From contig OX243814.1 of the NCBI GenBank assembly GCA_945859605.1, positions 34,067,086-34,131,085 on the forward strand: 64,000 nucleotides of DNA. The letters run 5' to 3'. Below the pieces are notes generated by a model. It saw only the letters and a program-made list of their open reading frames with translations. It ran no database searches and was not told where the DNA came from. Positions 24,501-36,500 of the stretch are shown here, piece after piece; position 1 is the stretch's first letter; each line of letters begins with the position of its first letter. Both the position numbers and the translations under genes were made by a program. The DNA comes from Lumbricus rubellus (taxonomy: Eukaryota; Annelida; Clitellata; Crassiclitellata; Lumbricidae).

Positions 24501-27500
24501 TTCCTATGCTTGAAAGCTAGGACTATTTCACCTGATGTGCAATCAAAGCATAGCAAGCTAATAAGGTATGCATGATATCACAGTAGATACATCTAACTGC
24601 CAATTTCATACAACATGTGAGAATAATGAAGAGACATGCATGCCAGACAAACGTAGTAACATCTCTCACCCAGTTTCATAGTTGCAAAATCTAAAAACTG
24701 TTACTAAGTCTCAAAATGAAAATTTATTCTTGGAAATAACCTTTGCAGCCCAAAATCATATAAGCTGTTAGTAGTTTAATGATATGGTCCTCGCCAGAAG
24801 TGAAAGCAGCCGGACGATATCCAACTGTGCCAAAAGAAAACAGTAACAATGCGATGAACGCCTATAATCAATACCATAAATCTGGAAAAAAACCCATTCC
24901 AAACAATAAAATGCATACAATTCTGAAACTACAGCCTACAAATACCTCCTGTCTGTTTGTCGTCTGTCTGCTCTTGCTCTGTCTGTCTCTCTTTCCGAAA
25001 CAAATATTTAAGATCTTAGTAGATCAATTATCTCGCCAGGCTTTCCATTCGAGCCATGTCCATGAGGACCGACACCACCACAAGAAAACAACACTTGAGC
25101 TAACACGAGGTAAAATCAATAGCATAATTCTCAAAAGCACTTCAAACATAAACTTTTCATACGGTTCTGAAAACAATATAGCCTCGATTACACTAAAATC
25201 ATCAAAGATGCCTATATTTGCACATGGGCATTGAACAGAAAATATGTATAAACACATAATTCCATACAGGAAAACTTGTGAAAATGTCTAGAGCTAGCTT
25301 TTTCTGCAGCCAACAGTGAACAATAAAGATAAATGCATAATTTTTTAAATAATCATCAACAATGTTTTAGTTTACGCTGCTGACTTTATAAGCTCAGATC
25401 TAGATTCACACACCTGATCAAACCCGAGTACCGTGGTTTAAGCTTGTTTCAACTCATCTGGCCAATGACTAGAATCTTCTCTGAACCTAGAGGATTCTTT
25501 AAAAATCTTACAAATTTGCATTATCACAACAAAAGATGCTTCAAAATTGCCTCATACTTGTCGGGGTAACAGGGTAACAGTACGTTAGGAGGGCATCCAG
25601 TCAAGACCCCCTCACCACTAGGTGTATGCCATCATTCATGGACGGTTTCTTACTCTGATGTGAGAAACAGACATTACCACCACCCCAACGAGAATCTTTC
25701 CTTGGCCTTTTACTATTTACATTCTTTACTTTTCAAGTTTTCAATCAGTCATTATTGCTAACTATTAATTTGGAACCCATTACCGTGCAGCAATATGCGA
25801 ATGATCCTCAGCTCCATATTGGTAAGTCTGCTAACCTTAAACTTAGAAAGCGCCTTTCATCAATGTATACCTGGTTCTGTTTCAATGGTTTGGTCATAAA
25901 CCCTGACAAGTCTGAGGTCAGAATAAATATTACAATTCAGCAGGCTTTAACAATATGTCATCTAGTTAAAAAAGTGTGAAATTTTGAGGATCTTTAAAGT
26001 GCAACTCAAAATAGACTGGTGTAACTGACTTCTGTAGGCCAGAAGAAACAAGATTTTAGTATCTCACCTGGTTGTACCGGTCCTCCTCCTTCTCCTTCTC
26101 CTTCTCCTCCTCCACCACCTCCTCGTCCTCCTCCTCCTTCTTTTCCTGCACCACCAAAAGAAAGCAACAAGATAACAAGAGGTTGAATTCAATACCATAA
26201 TTATCATAAACACTTCAAACAAACTTTTCGAAAATTGTTCTAAAAACAATATAGCCTCGATTACACTAAAATCATTAAAGATGCCTATTTGCACATGGAC
26301 ATTGAACAGAAAATATGTTATAAGGACATACTTCCGCACAAGAAAACTTGTGTAAATGTCCTCTATCTTTTTCGGCAGCCAACGGTGAACAATGAAGAAA
26401 AATATAGCATTATTTATTAATCAGCAACAATGTTTTACTTTTCGCTGCTGACTTTATAAACTTAGATCAAGATTCACACATCTGATCAAACCTGAGTACC
26501 GTGGTTTAAGCTTGTTTCAACTCATCTGACCAATGATTGGAATCTTCTCTGAATCAAGAGGATTCTTTCAAAATCTTACAAATTTGCATTCTGACAACAA
26601 CAAAAATGCTTCAAAATTACCTTATATTTGTCAGGGTAACAGGTTAACAGTAAGTTAGGAGGGCATCCATAAAAAAAGTCAAGACCCCCTTACCACTAGA
26701 TACATGCCATCATTCATGGACGGTTCCTTACTCTGATGTGAGAAAGGAACATTACCCCTCCCTCCCCCCACAGAGATCTGTCCTTGGCCTTTTACCATTT
26801 ACATTCTTTACTTTTTAATCAGTCATTATTGCTAACTAGCTATTAATTTGGAACTCATTACCGTGCAGCAATATGCGAATGATACTCAGCTCCATATTGG
26901 TAAGTCTGCTAAACTTAAACTTGGAGAGCGCCTTTCATCAATGTATACCTGGTTCTGTTACAATGGTTTGGTCATAAACCCTGACAAGTCTGAGGTCAGA
27001 ATAAATATTACAATTCAGCAGGCTTTAACAATATGTCATCCAGTTAAAAACGCATAAAATTTTGAGAATCTTTAAAGTGCAACTCATAATAGACTGTTGA
27101 AACTGACTTCTGCAGGCCAGAAGAAACAAGATTTTAGTATCTCACCAGGGTATGCCCGGTTGCTTCCTCCTCCTCCTCTTCCTTCTCCTACACCACCAAA
27201 AGAAAACAACAAGGTAACAAGAGGTTGAAGTCAATACCATAATTATCATAAACACTACAAACAAACTTTTCATAAATTGTTCTAAAAACAATATAGCCTC
27301 GATTACACTAAAATCATTAAAGATGCCTATTTGCACATGGACATTGAACAGAAAATAAGTTATAAGGACATACTTCCGCACAAGAAAACTTGTGTAAATG
27401 TCCTCTATCTTTTTTTGCAGCCAACAGTGAACAATAAAGATAAATACAGCATTATTTAATAATCATCAACAATGTTTTACTTTACAATGCTGACTTTATA

Positions 27501-30500
27501 AACTCATATCTGGATTCACACACCTGATCAAACCTGAGTACCGTGGTTTAAGCTTGTTTCAACTCATCTGGCCAATGATTAGAATTTTCTCTGAATCTAG
27601 AGGATTCTTTCGAAATCTTACAAATGTGCATTCTGACAACAAAAGATGCTTCAAAATTGCCTCATACTTGTCAGGGTTACATGGTAACAGTACGTTAGCA
27701 GGGCATCCATAAAAGAAGTCATGACCCCCTCACCACTAGCTGCATACCATCATTCATGGACGGTTCCAATACTCTGATGTGAAAAACGGACATTCCCCCC
27801 CCCCCCCCCAACCCCATAGAATCTTTCCTTGGCCTTTTACTATTTACATTCTTTATTTTTCAATCAGTCATTATTACTAACTATTACTTTGGAGTCCAAT
27901 TACCGTACAGCAGATGCGAATGATACTCAGCTCCATATTGGTAAGTCTGGTAAACTTAAACTTGGAAAGCGCCTTTCATCAATGTATACCTGGTTCTGTT
28001 TCAATGGTTTGGTCATAAACCCTGCCAAGTCTGAGGTCAGAATAAATATTACAATTCAGCAGGCTTTAACAATATGTCATCCAGTTAAAAACGCATAAAA
28101 GTTTGAGGATCTTTAAAGTGCAACTCAAAATAGAATGTTGTAACTGACTTCTGCAGGCCAGAAGAAACAAGATTTTAGTATCTCACCAGGGTCTACCCAG
28201 TTTTCTCCGTCTCCTTTTCCTACACCACCAAAAGAAAACAACAAGGTAACAAGAGGTTAAAGTCAATAACATAGTTATCATAAACACAAACAAAAGTCAA
28301 TAACATAATTATCATAAACACAAACAAACTTTTCATAAGTTGTTCTAAAAACAACATAGCCTCGATTACACTAAAATCATTAAAGATGCATATATTTGCA
28401 CATGGACATTGAACAGAAAATATGTTATAAACACATAATTCCGTACAAGAAAACTTGTGTAAATGTCCTCTATCTTTTTCGGCAGCCAACAGTGAACAAT
28501 AAAAATAAATGCAGCGTTATTAATCAGCAACAATGTTTTACTTTACACTGCTGACTTTATAAACTCAGATCGATAGATTCACACACCTGATCAAACCTGA
28601 GTACCGTGGTTTAAGCTGGTTTCAAAACGTTCAACTCATCTGACCAATGATTGGAATCTTCTCTGAATCTTGAGGATTCTTTCAAAATCTTACAAAATTG
28701 CATTCTGACAACAAAAGATGCTTCAAAATTGCCTTATATTTGTCAGGGTAACAGGGTAACAGTACGTTAGGAAGGCATCCATAAAAGAAGTCATCACACA
28801 TCATCACAAGTCATATGGAATCTAGTAAGGGGCATCACAAATCGTCACAGATGTGTGACACCCTCACCAATAGGTGCATGCCATCATTCATGGAGGTCCC
28901 TTACTCTGATGTGAGAAACGGACATTACCTCCGGACAAAAAAACAGACAAAAGTTCCCCCCAAAGGGATCTGTTCTTCTGACTTTATACTATTTACATTC
29001 TTTACTTCTCCATCACCCTCAGTCATTATTGTTAATCACTTTGGAGTCTGATTACCATACAGCAGTATGCGAATGATACTCAGCTCCATATTGGTAAGTC
29101 TGGTAAACTATTACTAGGAAGCGCATTTCATCCATATATACCTGGTTCTGTTTCAATGGTTAGGCCATAAACCCGGACAAGTCTTGAGGTCAGAATAAAT
29201 ATTACAATTCAGCAGGCTTTAACAATATGTCATCCAGTTAAAAACGTATAAAATTTTGAGGATCTTTAAAGTGCAACTCAAAATAGACTGTTGTAACTGA
29301 CTTCTGCAGGCCAGAAGAAACAAGATTTTAGTATCTCACCATGGCCTCTCTCTGGCTGTCCTCCTCCTCCTACACCACCAAAAGAAAACAACAAGGTAAC
29401 AAGAGGTTACAGTCAACAACATAATTATCATAAACACTTCAAACATAAACTTTTCATACTGTTCTAAAAACAATATAGCCTCGATAACACTGAAATCATT
29501 AAAGATGCCTATATTTCCACATGGGCAATGAACAGAAAATATGCATAAACACATAATTCCGTACAAGAAAACTTGTGAAAATGTCTAGAGCTAGTTTTTT
29601 CTGCAACCAACAGTGAACAATAAAGATAAATGCAGCATGTTTTAAATAATCAGCAACAATGTTTTACTTTACGCTGCTGACTTTATAAACTCAGATCTAG
29701 ATTCACACACCTGATCAAACCTGAGTACCGTGGTTTAAGCTTGTTTCAAAACGTTCAACTCATCTGACCAATGATTGGAATCTTATCTGAATCTTGAGGA
29801 TTCTTTCAAAATCTTACAAATTTGCATTCTGACAACAAAAGATGCTTCAAAATTGCCTTATATTTGTCAAGGTAACAGGGTAACAGTACGTTAGGAAGGC
29901 ATCCATAAAAGAAGTCATCACACATCATCACAAGTCATATGGAATCTAGTAAGGGGCATCACAAATCGTCACAGATGTGTGACACCCTCACCAATAGGTG
30001 CATGCCATCATTCATGGAGGTCCCTTACTCTGATGTGAGAAACGGACATTACCTCCGGACAAAAAAACAGACAAAAGTTCCCCCCAAAGGGATCTGTTCT
30101 TCTGACTTTATACTATTTACATTCTTTACTTCTCCATCACCCTCAGTCATTATTGTTAATCACTTTGGAGTCTGATTACCATACAGCAGTATGCGAATGA
30201 TACTCAGCTCCATATTGGTAAGTCTGGTAAACTATTACTAGGAAGCGCATTTCATCCATATATACCTGGTTCTGTTTCAATGGTTAGGCCATAAACCCGG
30301 ACAAGTCTTGAGGTCAGAATAAATATTACAATTCAGCAGGCTTTAACAATATGTCATCCAGTTAAAAACGTATAAAATTTTGAGGATCTTTAAAGTGCAA
30401 CTCAAAATAGACTGTTGTAACTGACTTCTGCAGGCCAGAAGAAACAAGATTTTAGTATCTCACCATGGCCTCTCTCTGGCTGTCCTCCTCCTCCTACACC

Positions 30501-33500
30501 ACCAAAAGAAAACAACAAGGTAACAAGAGGTTACAGTCAACAACATAATTATCATAAACACTTCAAACATAAACTTTTCATACTGTTCTAAAAACAATAT
30601 AGCCTCGATAACACTGAAATCATTAAAGATGCCTATATTTCCACATGGGCAATGAACAGAAAATATGCATAAACACATAATTCCGTACAAGAAAACTTGT
30701 GAAAATGTCTAGAGCTAGTTTTTTCTGCAACCAACAGTGAACAATAAAGATAAATGCAGCATGTTTTAAATAATCAGCAACAATGTTTTACTTTACGCTG
30801 CTGACTTTATAAACTCAGATCTAGATTCACACACCTGATCAAACCTGAGTACCGTGGTTTAAGCTTGTTTCAAAACGTTCAACTCATCTGACCAATGATT
30901 GGAATCTTCTCTGAATCTTGAGGATTCTTTCAAAATCTTACAAATTTGCATTCTGACAACAAAAGATGCTTCAAAATTGCCTTATATTTGTCAAGGTAAC
31001 AGGGTAACAGTACGTTAGGAAGGCATCCATAAAAGAAGTCATCACACATCATCACAAGTCATATGGAATCTAGTGAGGGGCATCACAAATCGTCACAGAT
31101 GTGTGACACCCTCACCAATAGGTGCATGCCATCATTCATGGAGGTCCCTTACTCTGATGTGAGAAACGGACATTACCTCCGGACAAAAAAACAGACAAAA
31201 GTTCCCCCCCCAAAGGGATCTGTTCTTCTGACTTTATACTATTTACATTCTTTACTTCTCCATCACCCTCAGTCATTATTGTTAATCACTTTGGAGTCTG
31301 ATTACCATACAATCATTAAAGATTGCTGATCGTGTTCAACTTTGCATCGGCTAGCGTTTTGATCTTTTCATGCTTCTCAGCCTTCAGCGCGAGCTTTTTA
31401 CTGATTCGCCTACCGATCATACTTAGTACCCCCGCGCCTATTGCCACTGCTTCCATAGCAATAGTGATGGGAGCCGCAATTATGGTCGACAGCCCTCCAT
31501 ATGCGAATGATACTCAGCTCCATATTGGTAAGTCTGGTAAACTATTACTAGGAAGCGCATTTCATCCATATATACCTGGTTCTGTTTCAATGGTTAGGCC
31601 ATAAACCCGGACAAGTCTTGAGGTCAGAATAAATATTACAATTCAGCAGGCTTTAACAATATGTCATCCAGTTAAAAACTTATAAAATTTTGAGGATCTT
31701 TAAAGTGCAACTCAAAATAGACTGTTGTAACTGACTTCTGCAGGCCAGAAGAAACAAGATTTTAGTATCTCACCATGGCCTCTCTCTGGCTGTCCTCCTC
31801 CTCCTACACCACCAAAAGAAAACAACAAGGTAACAAGAGGTTACAGTCAACAACATAATTATCATAAACACTTCAAACATAAACTTTTCATACTGTTCTA
31901 AAAACAATATAGCCTCGATAACACTGAAATCATTAAAGATGCCTATATTTCCACATGGGCAATGAACAGAAAATATGCATAAACACATAATTCCGTACAA
32001 GAAAACTTGTGAAAATGTCTAGAGCTAGTTTTTTCTGCAACCAACAGTGAACAATAAAGATAAATGCAGCATGTTTTAAATAATCAGCAACAATGTTTTA
32101 CTTTACGCTGCTGACTTTATAAACTCAGATCTAGATTCACACACCTGATCAAACCTGAGTACCGTGGTTTAAGCTTGTTTCAAAACGTTCAACTCATCTG
32201 ACCAATGATTGGAATCTTCTCTGAATCTTGAGGATTCTTTCAAAATCTTACAAATTTGCATTCTGACAACAAAAGATGCTTCAAAATTGCCTTATATTTG
32301 TCAAGGTAACAGGGTAACAGTACGTTAGGAAGGCATCCATAAAAGAAGTCATCACACATCATCACAAGTCATATGGAATCTAGTGAGGGGCATCACAAAT
32401 CGTCACAGATGTGTGACACCCTCACCAATAGGTGCATGCCATCATTCATGGAGGTCCCTTACTCTGATGTGAGAAACGGACATTACCTCCGGACAAAAAA
32501 ACAGACAAAAGTTCCCCCCAAAGGGATCTGTTCTTCTGACTTTATACTATTTACATTCTTTACTTCTCCATCACCCTCAGTCATTATTGTTAATCACTTT
32601 GGAGTCTGATTACCATACAGCAGTATGCGAATGATACTCAGCTCCATATTGGTAAGTCTGGTAAACTATTACTAGGAAGCGCATTTCATCCATATATACC
32701 TGGTTCTGTTTCAATGGTTAGGCCATAAACCCGGACAAGTCTTGAGGTCAGAATAAATATTACAATTCAGCAGGCTTTAACAATATGTCATCCAGTTAAA
32801 AACGTATAAAATTTTGAGGATCTTTAAAGTGCAACTCAAAATAGACTGTTGTAACTGACTTCTGCAGGCCAGAAGAAACAAGATTTTAGTATCTCACCAT
32901 GGCCTCTCTCTGGCTGTCCTCCTCCTCCTACACCACCAAAAGAAAACAACAAGGTAACAAGAGGTTACAGTCAACAACATAATTATCATAAACACTTCAA
33001 ACATAAACTTTTCATACTGTTCTAAAAACAATTTAGCCTCGATTACACTGAAATCATTAAAGATGCCTATATTTGCACATGGGCAATGAACAGAAAATAT
33101 GCATAAACACATAATTCCGTACAAGAAAACTTGTGAAAATGTCTAGAGCTAGTTTTTTCTGCAACCAACAGTGAACAATAAAGATAAATGCAGCATGTTT
33201 TAAATAATCAGCAACAATGTTTTACTTTACGCTGCTGACTTTATAAACTCAGATCTAGATTCACACACCTGATCAAACCTGAGTACCGTGGTTTAAGCTT
33301 GTTTCAAAACTTTCAACTCATCTGACCAATGATTGGAATCTTCTCCAAAATTAGAGGATTCTTTCAAAATCTTAAAAATTTGCATTCTGACAACAAAAGA
33401 TGCTTCAAAGCTACCTTATATTTGTCAGCATAACATGGTAACAGTACATTAGGAGGGCATCCATAAATGAAGTCATCACACGTCATCACAAGTCATATGA

Positions 33501-36500
33501 CATCTAGTAAGGGGGTGTCACATATCGTCACAGATCAGAGCCTTCTATTACTAGAAGGCTCTGTCACAGATGTGTGACACCCTCACCAATAGGTGCATGC
33601 CATCATTCATGGAGGTCTATGCACTGCTAACTTTCTAAAATCTTTCGTTCTATATAGATCTCTATAATGAATGAATGAATGAATGAATGAATGAATGAAT
33701 GAATGAATGAATGAATGAATGAATGAATAAATAATGTCTCCCTGTACCATGGTGCGGTTTGTCAACCAGCTTTTGCATAATAAACGAATATACCATACAT
33801 AAAAATGCAACATCACGTAATAATAATCAGCAACTATGTTATTCTATGCTGCTGAATTTCAAAAATCATATCCAGATTCATACACTTGATCAAACCAGAG
33901 TCCTTCGTGGTTAAAGCTTGTTTCAACCCATCCAATCATTCATTGGAATCTTCTTTGAATCTAGAAGATTCATTTCAAAATCTTCAAAATTTGTCCTTTG
34001 ATAACAAAAGATGCCTCAAACTATGTCACTCTGATATGCACTGTATATGGTATGCAGCCCAAAATTTTACAGAAAATGTTCGAATACAGGTTTTTGCTAT
34101 TCATAAAAACATGTGATATAAATTCTACCCATGTTTTAGTGAATTGTGTTTCAAAATTTATCTATTTCTAAGCTTATATTCACTACAAGTAAGTTTATTC
34201 GCTCATTGATTTTCTACATAGGTATATTAGTGTGGTCCTTATTTTTAAAAGTCTGATTTTATAACGGGGCACCCTCTAAGTTGGTTTCTATTGATGAGAA
34301 AAAATTGAGAAATTATTTGGAGAGAATCCAAGGACATCTAGGGGTCGCTACCAGAGGTTAAAGTTCAAGCTTAGAATTAATTTAGGCTTTGTGGTACAAT
34401 ATGCTTAATTTTCATTAACATGCTTTCCAACCATGTAAATGTCTATGATAGAATTTGATAGACAACTGCTTACATACTTATTAGCATCTCAAACATCATG
34501 ATTATCACTTACTTACTTATTATATTTCAAAAAATTCTATAACACATTCACTGCCATTGCATCTTTTGGTGGCAAATTCGCTTCATTTTGATTTTTCATG
34601 TATATATATTATCAGTATATTGCATAATCTCTCCATTTTCAAAGAAAACACAAAGTTGGCAATAGGCCTAAGTCTTGACAATGCCATGGGGAAAGTGAGT
34701 AATAGAAAATCAACAGTCTTGTAGGCCTACTCTCTTTCACACTGCAATGTCTTCGTAATAATCCCACAGAGTTCAATCTCAATTGCTTTTCAATTCGAAA
34801 GCAGCGTATAAAAAGTCAGCAGAATACTGCTGAAAACTTGAAAGCTGAATCTCAACCAGGAGTTCCTCTAACAGTTCACTGGAATGGAAAGTTGTTGGAA
34901 GACACCTGCAGTAAAGAAATAGTAGACCGTCTTCCTGTCCTCATTTCTGGAGTGGGTGTCGACCCAGGGTGAAAATTGCCAGTAGGTTTGGAGGGTTTCA
35001 ACCCTCCATGGAGTCTAGAGCCCCATAGTAAAGTATGTTTTTCGCACCCCAATTCCAAGTGGATAATGGTCCAACCCCTATCCCCCAGTTATTTTATCAC
35101 AATTCTTACACTGTATACAGTAGACCAGCTTTGATTATGGGAAAACTGGATTGGCCACATCATGAGGAGTGACACCATAGTAAGCGACATCATAGTAAGC
35201 GACATCATCGAAGGAAGAATGGAGGGGGAAAAGTCAAGAGGAAGACCAAGAACAATGCTGCTGGACTGGATAATGACAAAGGACGGTGACAGAGGGCTAA
35301 AGAGAGATGCACAGAACAGATAGGCCTATGCATGGCATCATTGGACATATGAACCTGCCTAACGGCAGAGAACTGAAGAAGAAGAAGAGAGAGAGTTCAG
35401 GGCTTAACGACACTGTTTCATATCGCTGATGATTAGTGTCGGAGGCAGAGAACAACCTCACACTCCACGTTTATATTGCGACCGAACCAACCGCAGTAAA
35501 GATCCGACCGGGAATTAAACCCGGGCCGCCGGTGTCATGCGAAAAACTATCCGACAACAAAAACTATCCGGCCACGCCCACTTCGTTGCTAGGATACATT
35601 TTCGCACGACATAGGTGCGAAAAACTATCCGTTGACAAAAACTATCCGGGTTGCTTTTCGACGTTTATTAGGAATAATTCGCTTTATGAAGCATATAACT
35701 CTGTATGCAACGAACCATTGTTACAGTAATAGCCTATACATGCATGTAAGTGAAATAATTGGCTAGTGACATTGCGAGTGTGCAAGTAAACGTGGAAAAA
35801 ACCGTGATTCTTATGAACGAAGCGGTGTTGAGTCAGTAGAAACTGGTTTCTATTTTTAGAATGGAAAATCCGTTTTAGAAATTGGATCGTTTATGAAAGA
35901 ACTTCATGCAAGAAAATAGGGTGTCTAACGATAATCATTAAAAAATTTACAATGTATATTAAAATACATCTGTCTAACTCCGTCACTGGTTGCACTCTGC
36001 AAATGCCAGTCCCATGTCTGAATAAAGTAGGAGGGTGTCGCTAGTGAGCTTCCTTACCACAAGTCAGGCTAAACTGCAAATATTACCATATATAAAAATA
36101 CATCTCTGCAGATTATGTGAATAGAAACAACTGTTTTTAACGTTGCTAATTTGATGCACTTGAAATGTCATACTCAGACCCTATCCATCTCATGACCCCT
36201 AGCAGGGCATACTAATCACCATCAGTACTACCTAGAGGTCCTAGACCAAAAGTCGCTATTGCGTTTAAATCATTATTGTTCCTATTGTAGCCTTCCAGAC
36301 CGTGCAACAAAATGAACAGATCTCTTTCGCAAAACTTTTTCTTTTTTCGTTGTCGCACTTCTGGCCGATAGCCTATGTGTTCCTGTCTTATAATGAACTT
36401 CAACATCGTGAATGCGCTCATATTTTTTCTTACATATTTTACATTTCAGGAACTGTCTTGTTAATTGAAAATATCAAGTAGGCCTAGGCTTATAGCCTAC

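Larger units (their letters stand above)
17640..24920. repeat. Segmental duplication I, copy 2
   Basis: Paralogue of 1-5060. It is longer because two mariner elements (18660-19689 and 19885-20531), a LINE-bearing stretch and a piggyBac-like piece are present only here. Confidence 0.8.
24930..33600. repeat. Tandem array of about 1.0-1.3 kb units
   Basis: Eight head-to-tail units, each with one gene B mini-exon and its flanking intron. Spacing between exons is 1031, 1078, 1041, 1153, 1124, 1310 and 1124 bp. Units T4 to T7 are nearly identical over their length; T0 to T3 have diverged. The 1310-bp spacing is explained by a foreign insertion in one unit. Confidence 0.9.

Noticed and set aside
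28815..29051. A 78-codon plus-strand frame repeated at 29939, 31063 and 32373
   Set aside because: Only in the recently duplicated units; shifted by a C-run length change in one unit and without splice or start context. It is intron sequence of gene B on the other strand.
29336..29566. A 76-codon minus-strand frame repeated in the array units (also at 30460, 31770, 32894 and diverged at 25024-28489)
   Set aside because: It spans the intron-exon acceptor in a frame other than the phase-1 exon frame, and the homologous stretch near 8.4 kb of gene A has stops. Its repetition reflects the recent DNA duplication, not coding constraint.
24930..33600. CRISPR-like or satellite interpretation of the regular repeat
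   Set aside because: Units are over 1 kb, sit in an intron-exon context and contain splice sites; they are not short repeats with spacers, nor a centromere-type satellite.
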